Assembly: GCA_014155875.1 (NCBI GenBank) | Contig: JACEFZ010003484.1 | Location: 255,001-319,000 of the forward strand | Reading direction: 5' to 3' | Source: Cepaea nemoralis | Taxonomy: Eukaryota > Mollusca > Gastropoda > Stylommatophora > Helicidae | Length of the DNA: 64,000 nt | Shown: in pieces, positions 1-10,599 of the stretch | Position numbering within the stretch: position 1 is the first letter of the stretch | Layout: the number at the start of each line of letters is the position of its first letter | Translations under genes and position numbers: made by a program | The notes under the pieces: generated by a model | Databases searched by the model: none | What the model saw: the letters and a program-made list of their open reading frames with translations, nothing else | Told to the model about the DNA's origin: nothing

Positions 1-30
1 CTTATCAGTCACATTCGCTACCGCTATAGT
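1..30 (+). pseudogene. 3' tip of a LINE ORF (zinc-finger tail), cut by window edge
   Basis: The first bases translate as LISHIRYRYS followed by a stop. This closely resembles the end of the C2H2-type zinc finger at the C-terminus of the LINE remnant at 30404-31400 (GLISHTRQTRHH). The likely reading is that the window opens inside the last codons of another copy of that LINE family. The stretch is very short, so this is tentative. Confidence 0.35.
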
Positions 31-550
31 TAAAAGTTATTATGCCTTTTTAAAGCGCAAACTATCGTCTGTCAAGACGGCAAGGTGCCAATGATATGAC
101 AAAACACCTGGTTGTTCAGTGAGCACCTTCTCTTGGTCCACACTCCAGTAGTGGTGTTGTGTAGGTATTCAGACAAATGACGTCTAGATAGCCACGTAGC
201 TTGTTCTGAGTCTCCACCACTCCGTCAAGTTGAGAGCCCGACGCAGCTGACGTGTCTGAGCTAGAGTTCAGGGGAGTCCAACATCCAGTATCTCAGGCCG
301 CAACGATCAGTACTAGCATGCAGGCTGTGGCTATCAACCCCACAATAATTAGTTTCAGTTTGTAGTTCATGGCCTACAAACTATGATCTTGTTGAAAGGC
401 ACAGACCTTTCTTAACCACCCAATATAGCCGGATCGTACAATCAATTTTGGAATTAGAGACTGAATTCTTAAAGGCTGGTATTTGACATCGGTAACTCAA
501 GCCTTCTTGATGGGATAAGTTATACTTAACTTGATGATTCGATTCGTCTA
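31..550. other. Unannotated intergenic sequence
   Basis: I see no reading frame, tandem repeat or recognisable mobile-element terminus here. Confidence 0.5.
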
Positions 551-551
551 G

Positions 552-785
552 TCATAAATTGCTGGCTCCGTGGCTATGGCGTTACGGGCGCAGTTTGTAA
601 TTCCGTTTACCCGTTTTCTAAACACAGCTACGTGTGATTTGGCAGCAGACCGCGTTGCGCTTGGTTTTAACGAATTGGTATGGCAGCCGTTCAGAAAGCA
701 ATGGCAACCTACTGAACATAAACTTGCCAAGACAAATAAAATGCGGGTGTTGACAGCGATGTCCTGTATTAAGGATATCCACTGT
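552..785 (+). repeat. SINE family A copy 1
   Basis: This copy shares a diagnostic body with copies at 33767, 43493, 49120, 54445 and 59245. The head has a tRNA-like A box (GTGGCTATGGCGTTACGG), followed by a block around AACACAGCTACG and a conserved 3' part reading TTCAGAAAGCAATGGCAA, then a stretch ending near GTCCTGTA. The family is inferred to be a tRNA-derived SINE. Confidence 0.75.
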
Positions 786-790
786 GTTGA

Positions 791-970
791 GATTCTTATG
801 TCGTAATTGAGCAATCTCATTTGTTCCTTCTGCATGGCTGCGTGCATTTATTGTACATAACGTGACCAGTATATCACGTGCCTTTTGTGCCGACGTTCTT
901 ACGTCGTTATTGAGCAAACTCATTTGTTGCTGGTGTGTGCCTGCGTGCATCTATTGTACACAACGTGCCG
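791..970. repeat. Direct duplication, about 104-bp period
   Basis: Two related segments (about 791-865 and 895-970) share TTGAGCAA, ACTCATTTGTT, GCGTGCAT and TATTGTACA in the same order. They follow directly on SINE A copy 1 and look like a diverged local tandem duplication. Confidence 0.55.
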
Positions 971-1084
971 TGTATGTCCGTTTGTATGATACTCCATAAG
1001 TGTTGAAACCTGCATAACTGAACATAATGTAGCATCTTACAGTTACTTCCTTTCTCTCAGAATACATTACTGCCACCATATTTG

Positions 1085-1280
1085 TTAGCACACACATACA
1101 GATACACACGCACACATAAACACACACACACACACGCACAAACACACACACACGCACTCACACAAGCTCACACGCACATACACACACACACATACACACA
1201 CACAGATACACACGCACGCACACACACACCCACGCACAAACACACACGCACACACACACACATACCCACACACACACATC
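1085..1280. repeat. (CA)n microsatellite
   Basis: About 195 bp of imperfect CA repeats with interspersed CG and AA interruptions. Reading frames across it on both strands are composition artefacts. Confidence 0.95.
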
Positions 1281-1330
1281 TAAGACCGGAAACAGACCTA
1301 GGTGAGGGTAGTAGTAGTAGCAGGCCTCTT

Positions 1331-2608
1331 TCAATCTTGAAGGACTATAGAGTTGTGCCGCTTGGGAGGTACTTGGCAGCACCGCTGGTGACTGTATAGT
1401 CCAATGCGAGAGTGACAATCTCTGTCACAGTTTCCGCATCTGTAAGACGATGTAAGTCCTGCAGTAAGTGACTGCGTTTTATGCCTGTGCCTCCTTTCCT
1501 CAGTTTGTTGGATCAGATTGCGCTCAAAGAGCACCAGTCAGTTTCTTACATCTCTTCTCCGGGAGCATCTGTCTGTTGCAACTCTTCCCCACGTGTCTGG
1601 ATCTATTCCAAGGGTTTTCATATCTTGTTTACACACACCCCTATATCGCATTTGGGGTCTTCCAGTTGGCCTCTTTCCTGTGGCTAGTTCTCCGTAAAGG
1701 AGATCTTTGGGAATACATTCATCCTCCATTCGAGATACGTGGTGCAGCCACCGGAGGCGTCTCTGCTTGAGGAGGGTGTGTACTGTGGTAATATCTGCTC
1801 TTTCAAGCACATGTTTGTTTGTTATGTGGTCTTTCCATGTTATGCCCAGGATACGTCTCAGACATCTCATGTGGAAGGAATTCAACTTCCTTTCCTGTCT
1901 TGAGTGCAGGGTCCAGGATTCAGACCCACAGAGTAGTATGCTAACAACACAAGCTTTATATACTTGAGCTTTTGTACGCTCTGTTAGTCTATTATTCTCC
2001 CAAACTCTTTTAGCTAGCCTGGAAAACGTTGTGGCTGCCTTTCAATGCGTCTGTCGATTTCTGTCTCTAATGAAAGATTATCTGATATTGTCGACCCCAA
2101 ATACACAAACTCGTGGACGACCTTCAATTAGTAATTAGAAATTTTGATTGACGGAGGCGCACCAGCATCTTGTTCCATCACCTGTGTTTTATTTAGGCTA
2201 ATGGTGAGCCCAAAGTCTTTGCACGCGGCTGCAAAACGATCTATGAGCCTTTGGAGACCTTCTGCTGTATGAGTAGTCAGTGCTGCATCATCTGCAAAAA
2301 GTAGTTCTCTTACGCATCTTGATCTTATTTTGGTCTTTGCCTTGGGTCTTGATGGGTTAAAAAGTTTGCCATCAGATCTTGTGTGGAGGTATATGCCTTC
2401 AGTGGCAGTGCCAAATGCCTGCCTTAAGAGAACGGTGAAGAAGATACCAAAGAGTGTAGGAGCAAGCACGCAGCCCTGCTTTACTCCACTGCTGATGCTG
2501 AATGACTGGGATGTTGAGCCGTCAAATAAAATGGTCCCCTGCATGTTTTCGTGGAATAATTTCACGAGACAAAGAAGGGTGTGTGGACATCCAACCTTTT
2601 TTAGGTGA
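1331..2608 (-). pseudogene. LINE (non-LTR retrotransposon) 3' half, reverse transcriptase remnant
   Basis: Read on the minus strand, 2565-2128 encodes reverse transcriptase palm motifs: GVKQGCVLAPTLFGIFF and then the catalytic FADDAAL box, followed by FGLTISLNKTQVM. After a frame break, 1885-1538 continues with LNSFHMRCLRRILGI, RRLRWLHHVSRMED and RPQMRYRGVCKQDM, the typical LINE region downstream of RT. Near 1440-1400 the C-terminal zinc finger is visible (CGNCDRDCHSRIGLYSHQR, with a following C). The frame is broken, no endonuclease part is present, and the copy is dead. Clade is not resolved; it is the same broad family as the copy at 30404-31400. Confidence 0.9.
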
Positions 2609-2619
2609 GAGTATGTGAA

Positions 2620-2720
2620 GTGCGTATCCCTTACGGGACGTTGCAGTCAACACCAGAATTTTTCAGCTGCTGTTGATGTACTAGGCAAATAGTTACGTTC
2701 AGTAGTTTGCCATTGCTTTA
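2620..2720 (-). repeat. SINE family A, 3' fragment
   Basis: The reverse complement of the conserved 3' part of family A is seen: ACGGGACGTTGCAG, TTTTTCAGCTGCTGTTG, and GTTCAGTAGTTTGCCATTGC. The SINE head is missing. Confidence 0.65.
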
Positions 2721-3252
2721 TGTGAAGTGCTAGTTATAGTGCGTTCACATTTGTTCGCGCCAGTATGAATATCCATATCTCAGTAACTAACTGAGGGAAA
2801 ATTATGAGATTTAGCAAATAACCTTATCATTATGTACACCCAACAATTTTTTTTTTGGATTCTTCTGGATTGTAAAGCAGATTTCAGTGTTTGTTTATAT
2901 GCGGTACATAATATACGGGCCAGAGATGAAGTACATATTATGAAATGTATTACATCTTCACACGGAAACAGCGTTCAAGGGTGAATTTTCTTCGTGATGC
3001 AGGGAATTTCCTTACGAGAAGCAAGTCACATAGTGGGGAACCCCTACCCAACGACAACCATACCATTGTCACTCTAAGACATAACCATTACATCAACACA
3101 GATCTGTTGACACACAGTACTACAAATTGCATTGTTATCGCTTCACCTCCACTTCTATGTATTAGTTCTTAATTTGATCGCAAGAGAACTTTTCTGTTAA
3201 ACAAAATACTAAATTGAAATAGTCCTTACACCTTAAAGCAATCAATCGAAAG
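2721..3252. other. Unannotated AT-rich sequence
   Basis: No gene or clear repeat is seen. A 75-codon open frame at 2945-3172 has no recognisable motif. Confidence 0.5.
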
Positions 3253-3260
3253 TCCTAGAC

Positions 3261-3554
3261 CAGTAGTTCTCAACCTTTTTTGGCATGCACCCCTTTACCA
3301 TATGTTCAGAACGTCATTCCCCTCTTTTCGTATTTCTGCCATATAAATCCCTCCCCCCTTGCTCCCACACAGTATACATAAAAATGGAAACTAAATTTAA
3401 TAACATATACTAGAACAAGTCTAGACGTCGACATAAACCATTGATTTGCGGGGAAAAACAATATCAAGTAATCGGTTCTTGTATTAACGGGATCTTGATA
3501 TAATCTTAATTCCCCCCTGGAATCCCTGGATTCCTCACCGGTTAAGAACCACTG
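3261..3554. mobile_element. hAT-type MITE with 8-bp target-site duplication
   Basis: The element has terminal inverted repeats, CAGTAGTTCTCAACC at the left and GGTTAAGAACCACTG at the right, in the classic hAT form. It is flanked on both sides by the same 8-mer TCCTAGAC (3253-3260 and 3555-3562); 8-bp duplications are the hAT signature. At 294 bp with no reading frame it is non-autonomous. The perfect duplication suggests the insertion is not very old. Confidence 0.92.
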
Positions 3555-3562
3555 TCCTAGAC

Positions 3563-4580
3563 TATCCGCGATTGAATGAGGGCCGTTAATTCATACATTT
3601 TCCCTTTTCCTACTGTTTATCAAGCGCGAGAAAATTTAATTTCCAACCTCGCAAAACCAAGGCAGTCTGGTGTATTTATATTATTCACAAATCACCAACT
3701 CAAAACCTAGTTATTTGTAAATATTTCTAAATTTGAATAAAATGTTAAGTAAAAATATACCGAGTATTTTGCTAAAGTCTGAAGCATCATTTGCTTACGC
3801 CCCTTTGCTTGTTCCTGCTTACGCCCCTTCTCTGCCATTGCTCTCGACTCGATTCACACATAATGGAATCGCCACCGGGCAATTGTATCTTATTTGAAAG
3901 ACACCTCTGATGATGGAAAAACGACGCTCTTCACTGCAAATTTGGGCCCTAAAATAGGATAAAATCTGCCCATAATGAGAGAATGTGCGAATATTATTAT
4001 TTGCCAAGTCCCCGCTTCTCAAATATTTGGCCGTACTTTTATTAATTACCTTGCCAGCCTATTTTCACCCAATAACTTGATTTCTATCCAGGAGAAATCG
4101 CCCGCTTAGAAATTGATTACGGGCATTGGGATGCAAATATTGACAATTTAGCGACACATTACGCTCTGATCAAATGTGAGCAGCGGCCGAGTCAAGTTCT
4201 GCCCGGAGACCATGCGACTTCTGCCAAAGGCGACCACTTCATGCCCAATACCAAGAAGCCCTGGCTTTTCTAAATTTCGGATCCAAATTTCCACTTCTTG
4301 TCAGCCTCAACATCGGGCCAATTTGGCTCTGGCTATATTAAATTTGTTGTCGAGCGGGGGAAATGGTTCAGGGAACGATTTTAGCGCGAAGTTCAAGAGG
4401 AGTGAGGGAAAAGCCAAAATTATTAAGAAGCTAAAGGAAAGGCGTTTTTGTTTTTCTTTACGAATTTTTGTGGTTTCTTGTTGTTTTCATTCGCATTGTT
4501 TTCTTAATGATAATGAAGTGTCTTATCGGGAAATGCAACCGACTACGATTCTCTTCAATTTGTAACTCCTAAACGACAAA
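3563..4580. promoter_or_regulatory. Unique non-repetitive block; candidate conserved non-coding element
   Basis: About 1 kb without tandem repeats or mobile-element signatures, in contrast to its surroundings. It contains an octamer-like ATGCAAAT near 4132 and several ATTA/TAAT cores of the type bound by homeodomain proteins. The only frame of note (4176-4565) has no domain I recognise and no convincing coding features. The regulatory reading is inferred from composition and from a developmental homeobox gene in the same window. Confidence 0.3.
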
Positions 4581-4582
4581 CC

Positions 4583-4815
4583 CCAGCCGGGCTCCCTGGC
4601 CAGGGTTTACGTCTTTCTCCGTAATCCCGTATATTCTCGTGAGTAACGTAACCTGCACGAGAATCGGTAGCGGTTCTCGCCACGTTGGTAACTTACGGGG
4701 TATGTGAGCCTCTCTCAGAAAGCAATGGCAAACTACTGAGCGTAATCTTGCCTAGAACATCAACAGCAGCTGAAAAGTGCTGATGTTGACCGCAACGTCC
4801 TGTAAGGGATATGGA
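4583..4815 (+). repeat. SINE family A, divergent subfamily, copy 1
   Basis: The head starts GCTCCCTGGCC and differs from the main type, but the 3' part is the same: CAGAAAGCAATGGCAAAC, then GCCTAGAACATCAACAGC and CCTGTAAGGGATATG. The copy at 57885 has the same subfamily head. Confidence 0.7.
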
Positions 4816-4904
4816 AAAAAAAAAAAAAAAACAACGATAACCACAATGGTTCAGATAATATGATTTGTTTTTCTCCCATTTCTTTTCTTTTATTCAGTTT
4901 TCCA

Positions 4905-5090
4905 GATTCACTGCCAAAAAAAAAAAAAAGTAGGTTTGGACCAAACAAACAATAAATGGCGGAAAATGGAAAGTAGGGTGTGTTACAGTTGTGACTTAAT
5001 AGTTGTTTAATATGGTTGCATAAATGTTGTATAGTAACGCAATGACAACATTTCGGTGATATATAAGCCTATGGCAGTTAAGTGAAGTTT
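4905..5090. repeat. Dispersed repeat family C, copy 1
   Basis: Shares GACCAAACAAA, then AATGG, GGAAAGTAGGG-TGTGT, TGTTGTATA and ACGCAATG, in order, with 52590-52765. No coding frame or tRNA-like promoter is visible. It may be a SINE or MITE fragment. Confidence 0.6.
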
Positions 5091-5424
5091 TTTTTTCTTT
5101 TTGACGATTAATCACGCTGTGGCATTTGATCAGTTAAAGATAGATCTGATATTTTATGTCCATTGTTTCTCTACTTCGCTGGACGGATTCCTTGACTGAT
5201 TAACTTGGATTGTCGCGCCTCATTGCCCTCTGCACGTATCCATAAGTGCTCTGTCTCCTGTAGCCGATGTCCACGTGTATAAATGCATGTACATATATTG
5301 ATCGTCACATATAGAAGTCAAGGACATTCTGAGAACATTTAGACAATGTCAGTACTGCACAGTGAGATTCGAACCCGATGTTTGAAAATTACCACAGAGA
5401 CTTGATGAACAAATAAAGGCATGC

Positions 5425-5454
5425 GTGTACTAAATCTATTATCTCTACTACTAT

Positions 5455-5524
<70 letters not shown>

Positions 5525-5543
5525 GCTACTACTACTACTACTG

Positions 5544-5576
<33 letters not shown>

Positions 5577-5585
5577 ATACTACTG

Positions 5586-5624
<39 letters not shown>

Positions 5625-5625
5625 G

Positions 5626-5674
<49 letters not shown>

Positions 5675-5681
5675 GCTATTG

Positions 5682-5729
<48 letters not shown>

Positions 5730-5755
5730 ATCTTGCCACTACTGTTTCTACTATT
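5425..5755. repeat. (ACT)n / (CTG)n trinucleotide tract
   Basis: About 250 bp of ACT repeats with occasional GCT units, then a run of (GTT)n and (CTG)n near 5680-5725. All six frames stay open, giving artefactual poly-Leu, poly-Ser and poly-Val peptides. Scattered related triplets continue to about 5880. Confidence 0.95.
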
Positions 5756-6124
5756 ACTAAAACTACATAAAAACATTTAAGTTTTTTATTTGAAACCCCC
5801 TCGAAATATGACTACTGCCACTCTTACCACTATTACTAGTAGTACTACTATCACTACTGCTGCTACTGTTACTGCTGCTTACCGTTGTTACAATTATCAT
5901 CTCTTCATGTTGGCCTGGTAGTAACAACAGACCTGGAGACCACTATGTGACCTGGCTCATTGTCTTTAACCCTTACATGACCCTGGCGTAGTAGGCATAT
6001 CTAATGTGTTATAGTGATGGTACATATAAACGAACCGTTCATGCTCTAGCCACAACACGTGACCTTATGAGGAGACGCTTGCGTCCAATACAATTCTAGC
6101 ACTGGAGTGTAGATGCTGTATCTT

Positions 6125-6715
6125 GATTGGTTCGTTCTTTGGTTGACTGGTTCGATCGTTGATTGGTTGATTCGCTGGCTGGTTGGCTTGTTGATTGGTT
6201 GAAAGGTTGGTGGGTTTGTTAAGTTGTTTCTTTGTTTCTTTCTTTGGTTGATGTTGATTGGTTTGTTCGTTCGTTTGATCATTGGCTGGCTGGATGATTG
6301 GTTGGATGGCTGGATGATTGGTTGGATGGTTGGATGGTTGGATTGTTGTTTGATAGATTTATTCAATGGATGTTCGTTTGTTCTTTGGTTGATGGTTTAG
6401 TCGGTTGGTTATTTGATTTGTGCTTGGCTGGATGCTTCCTTGGCTGTTTGCATGCTGGTTGGTTGGTTGATTGGTTGATTGGTTGTTTGCTTGACTCGTT
6501 CATTGTTTCTTTGGTTTATATGCTAGCTTACGTGGTTCGTTAGTCAGTGCAATGACTGGTTGATTGGTGAGTTGTTGCTGGATTCGTTGGTTGATTCGCT
6601 GGTTAGTTCTTTGAAAGTTGGGTAGTTGGTTGTTTGGTTGGTTGGTTGGTTGATTGGTTGGTTGGATGGTTGGTTGGTTGGTCGGTTGGTTGGTTGGTTG
6701 GTTGGCTTGTTGTGA
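6125..6715. repeat. Degenerate (TTGG/TTGA)n tetranucleotide tract
   Basis: Some 590 bp dominated by TTGGTTGG and GATTGGTTG words with drift, densest at 6630-6715. Open frames rich in Asn/Gln/Pro on the minus strand are artefacts. Confidence 0.9.
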
Positions 6716-6789
6716 ATTCTCTGAAATAAAGAGTTGCAACTCTGACATCCGGTGCATTGACGTTCAGATGACTTCATCCTTGTCTTTTC

Positions 6790-6935
6790 TCCTGATCGGT
6801 CGCCACCATTTCCACGGTGGCTGTGGATGATCTCTGATCGGTCGCCATCTCCACTGGGGATGGGGATGATCTCTGATCGGTAGCATCTCCACGGGGGATG
6901 GGGATGATCTCAGACGATCATCCCCGAGACGAGAT
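6790..6935. repeat. Short minisatellite, about 50-bp unit, 3 copies
   Basis: The unit reads CTGATCGGTCGCCA, then TTTCCAC or TCTCCAC, then GGGGATGATCTCT. Three imperfect copies end in an inverted GATCATCCCC. No function is evident. Confidence 0.8.
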
Positions 6936-6959
6936 GTGTTGCAGAGGTCTCCTTCGTCC

Positions 6960-7190
6960 CTGAAAGCCTAGAGACCAGTGGGGAGTACATCTGCGGATAG
7001 GCATGCTAGCATATAGCCAGGACATGATTCCGAGCACCATACAAGGATTGTTTGAGATTGTATACAACGGACGCAACTATTTCAATGTCAATAATGTGTC
7101 ACACTAACTGACTGGTGGAGGACTTGAACGCCGGACTGTCAAATTATAACACGGAAGCTCTAATTGCTGAGGTAACCGAAAAGGGTTTTG
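6960..7190 (-). repeat. tRNA-like SINE candidate
   Basis: On the minus strand a tRNA-like head lies at about 7180-7110, with an A-box-like TCAGCAATTAGAGC followed by a B-box-like GCGTTCAAGTCC. The downstream body has no other copy I recognise in the window. It could also be a decayed tRNA pseudogene. Confidence 0.45.
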
Positions 7191-7235
7191 TGGAAAACTC
7201 CTGGGATCCTGTGTAATGTCACACCCTCTTTTACG

Positions 7236-7310
7236 TGCACTGAGGCGTGTGGGACATATGGTGCTAATCCCATATTCTTATAAACTAATAGGCACTCGGT
7301 GTGTCATATG
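7236..7310. repeat. Dispersed repeat family D, fragment
   Basis: The words GGACATATGGTGCTA and AATCCC match the copies at 33560 and 55000. Only the part near the CATATGGTGCTA core is kept. Confidence 0.5.
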
Positions 7311-7314
7311 GTCA

Positions 7315-7465
7315 ATGTCACGAAGGCTGGATTTATGTCCCCTATGTCACGCCGGGTGGATTTATATCCTCAATGTCACGAAGGCTGGATTTATGTCCTT
7401 AATGTCACGCCGGCTGGATTTATGTCCTCAATGTCACGCTGGCTGGATTTATTTCCCGGGACGTT
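7315..7465. repeat. 29-bp minisatellite, about 5 copies
   Basis: The unit is GGCTGGATTTATGTCC, then TCAATGTCACG and two variable bases. Copies differ mainly at CGAAGG versus CGCCGG or CGCTGG. The array sits beside the family D fragment. Confidence 0.9.
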
Positions 7466-8200
7466 TCCTAGTTCCCGTGGTATGCTGGATACATATATAC
7501 ATATACACATACACAAATATTATCAAGTGCCTTGCCGAATGGCTTCCCAGCAGCTTGTGGTCTTCAACGAAATGTATCAATTCGTATGTCTCCTTTCCAT
7601 GCCGTGACGAAAGACTTTCCTGAATCGTGCCTTGCCGTCTTCCTCAATCTTTCATCCCATAATTCCTTCCAGTTGTCACACTATGCCACAGCATTTGCCT
7701 TCTTGTAATGCGGCTAACATGTTGACTGGTTCTCTTTTTATGTTTGAAAATCAATTGCTTTTGTGTTGTAGCCTCTTCTAAAGCATTCACATATTTTTTT
7801 TTGGGGTGTCAGGTTTGCGATGTGAAGCATTCCTTCCATAAATATTTCTGTCCCAGACCTACTGGCTAACAACAAGCACTACAACTGAAACTATTAAATA
7901 AATTCAGAAATATGTTCTCCAGCATCCATGCAAGAACTGAGACGATCAAACAAGCACACGGTAAACTAGGTCATGGTTTCTTCTGTGTTTCCTGTCATGG
8001 ACTGTCGCTCCATAATACCTCCATCTTTGTACTTTTACTTACGATATGTCGTAATAAATCTAACCTTTAGGTCTCCTTGTGTCTACTGTGTTGTGTTGTC
8101 AAATTATGGAATATGGGGCTATGACAGCTGGTATACAGAGGCCATTGACATCACATGGAAAACATATTCATGTGTTCATTGGTTGTCCTCGGTGAAACAT
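7466..8200. other. Unannotated sequence
   Basis: No gene or repeat is recognised. The ORF at 7973-8272 has no motif and its end overlaps a tRNA-like SINE head. Confidence 0.5.
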
Positions 8201-8204
8201 GACA

Positions 8205-8290
8205 GAAAGAGTTGGGGATTCGAACCTATACTAGATAAGTATCTTCACCACACGCTCTGCCACAAGCCTTAAGTACCCTTGCCTCTCTGT
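8205..8290 (-). repeat. tRNA-like SINE head
   Basis: On the minus strand a B box GGTTCGAATCCCC (about 8226-8213) is preceded by an A-box-like GTGGCAGAGCG. The acceptor stem is not paired and no intact tRNA fold is apparent, so this is a SINE head or tRNA pseudogene rather than a working tRNA gene. Confidence 0.5.
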
Positions 8291-8478
8291 ATATTTAGGT
8301 TCCAGTTTTATTTGGGTTACGACTTGGGATAATTCCTTCAGCTCACAACCCTAGATCCTACAGCATTGGTTGCTTGTTTTCTGGATCAAGTGTTGGGATG
8401 ATTTCTTCCCCTTACCACTTTAGTCCACCCCCCCCCCCCACCAACAATTCTCTTTGTCGAGCCTTTCCTCTTCTACCG

Positions 8479-9647
8479 CTGATCTGTCCAATCGCCACGA
8501 TGCTTCCAATAGTTCGTCACGCTCCACGATACTTCGAGTGATTCGTAACTATGCCTCGATGCTTCCAACGATTCGTCATTATACCACGATGCTTCCAGTA
8601 GTTCGTCACCATGCCATGATGCTTTCAGTAGTTCGTCACTATGCCACGATGCTTCCTGTGGTGTGTCACCATGCCACGATGCTTCCTGTGGTGTGTCACC
8701 ATGCCACGATGCTTCCAGTGGTGTGTCACTATGCCACGATGCTTCCAATGGTTCGTCACCATACCACGATGCTTCCAGTGGTGTGTCACCATGCCACGAT
8801 GCTTTCAGTAGTTCGTCACCATGCCACGATGCTTCCAATGGTTCGTCACCATGCCACGATGCTTCCAGTGGTGTGTCACCATGCCACGATGCTTTCACTA
8901 GTTCGTCACCATGCCACGATGCTTCCAGTGGTGTGTCACCATGCCACGATGCTTCCTGTGGTGTGTCACCATGCCACGATGCTTCCAATGGTGTGTCACC
9001 ATGTCACGATGCTTCCAGTGGTGTGTCACCATACCACGATGCTTTCAGTAGTTCGTCACCATGCCACGATGCTTTCAGTAGTTCGTCACCATGCCACGAT
9101 GCTTTCAGTAGTTCTTCACCATGCCACGATGCTTTCAGTAGTTCGTCACCATGTCACGATGCTTCCTGTGGTGTGTCACCATGCCACGATGCTTCCAGTA
9201 GTTCGTCACCATACCACGATGCTTCCAGTAGTTCGTCACCATGCCACGATGCTTCCAGTGGTGTGTCACCATGCCACGATGCTTTCAGTAGTTCGTCACC
9301 ATGTCACGATGCTTTCAGTAGTTCGTCACCATGCCACGATGCTTCCAGTGATGTGTCACCATGCCACGATGCTTTCAGTAGTTCGTCACCATGCCACGAT
9401 GCTTTCAGTAGTTCGTCACCATGCCACGATGCTTTCAGTAGTTCGTCACCATGCCACGATGCTTTCAGTAGTTCGTCACCATACCACGATGCTTTCAGTA
9501 GTTCGTCACCATGCCACGATGCTTCCAGTGGTGTGTCACCATGCCACGATGCTTCCTGTGGTGTGTCACCATGCCACGATGCTTCCAATGGTGTGTCACC
9601 ATGCCACGATGCTTCCAGTGATGTGTCACCATACCACGATGCTTTCA
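8479..9647. repeat. 30-bp satellite array S1, left part
   Basis: About 39 tandem copies of a 30-bp unit reading CACCATGCCACGATGC, then TTCCAGTGGTGTGT. Two main variants alternate: one with TTCAGTAGTTCG and one with CAGTGGTGTG. The first two units are degenerate. Because 30 is divisible by 3 the array is open in several frames on both strands, but codon-neutral drift argues against coding. The right part of the same array is at 23004-28443; the LINE at 9648-23003 splits them. Confidence 0.97.
9633..9647. other. 15-bp target-site duplication of the LINE, left copy
   Basis: ACCACGATGCTTTCA at the end of the left satellite part is repeated at 23004-23018, just after the LINE tail. The array resumes by repeating these bases rather than continuing in phase, which is what target-primed reverse transcription leaves behind. 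Confidence 0.85.
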
Positions 9648-9813
9648 CGTCACGACAGTCGTGTTGTTTTGTGTTCGTTAACATTTTCGCGTAGGGGATG
9701 GATTTATTCATCTCTTGCGTGTAATTGGTGTGCCAGAATGTAAAACCAGGAGTTTCTACTCAAGATCTGCGCGGGTGCTACGGAGTTCGTGCATCGAGCG
9801 AAGCCATCCTTGA

Positions 9814-10599
9814 GTGAATTTTCAGCAGCGTGTGTGGTTCAACAGCAGTCTGTGTTTACGTTTTTTCAACATGGCGGAAGAACGTGTTTTTTCCGAGCGG
9901 TCAGCAGTCAACATAACGAAGCGGCGTGGTAGCCGCGCAGGGACAAAGAAGCAAGGTAAGCGCGGTGGTTTGAGGCGTTTTAGACTCAAGTGTTTTCGTC
10001 TAGGACTCAGGAACATCCGTATTCTATATTGGAACTGTGCCAGTGTAAAACAACGGGGCTCTATTTTAGAAACCCTAGTTTACAGGAACGACATTGTAGC
10101 ACTCCAGGAGACGAGACTGGGCGATCAGCTACTCCGAATTGCCGGCTTCAAATGTTTCTACAACAGACGACATCTGGGAACGGCGATTCTCGTTCGCGAC
10201 AGCATGGTGGCGTCAGAGGTAGACATGTCCAGTTGGGACAGTGACGATATACAAATACAGGCGTTGAGAGTTCATTCCAGTATACCATTCGTGTTGGTTA
10301 ATGTTTATGCCCGCAATGCGAGTATGGACGCCCAGAAGTGGCAGTGCTTAAGTGGCATATTAGGCCACGAGAGAAATGTTATTTTCTGTGGTGATTTCAA
10401 CGCTAAAGGCAGAGCATGGGGAAACACTTCCTCCAATACACAAGGGGAGGAGCTCGAGACTGCACTGGAAACCATCTACCTGGTTTGTATTAACAGTGGC
10501 TGTGTCACCAGGACAGCAAGCCGTCCAGGCGATGAGGACAGTGCTATTGATCTGGCGCTAGTTTCAACTTCACTCACTACAGTGTGTAGATGGGGTGTC
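9814..10599 (+). pseudogene. LINE ORF, part 1: APE-type endonuclease (N-terminal piece)
   Basis: This is the first piece of the LINE polyprotein and encodes an apurinic-like endonuclease that would nick target DNA. A second Met at 9871 (MAEERVFSERS) is as likely a start as 9814. A basic leader (GTKKQGKRGG) precedes the domain. Motifs seen are the catalytic Asn in YWNCAS (about 10027), the metal-binding Glu in LQETRL (10102-10113), LVNVYAR, and GDFNA (10390-10404). The last catalytic motif, SDHHP, lies beyond the LTR insertion at 20128-20139. The frame is cut at the insertion point and runs a few codons into LTR sequence before a stop, so no full protein is made from this copy. Confidence 0.92.
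10595..10599. other. 5-bp target-site duplication of LTR element, left copy
   Basis: GTGTC here is repeated at 20108-20112 immediately after the other LTR. Taking one copy plus the flanks, the LINE reading frame is continuous at the junction, which confirms the insertion boundaries. Confidence 0.95.

Noticed and set aside
4176..4565. 129-codon ORF as a small gene
   Set aside because: No recognisable domain, no homologous copy in the window, and ordinary base composition. Kept only as part of a candidate non-coding element.
5339..5780. Poly-Leu/Ser/Val frames
   Set aside because: Trinucleotide microsatellite read in all frames.
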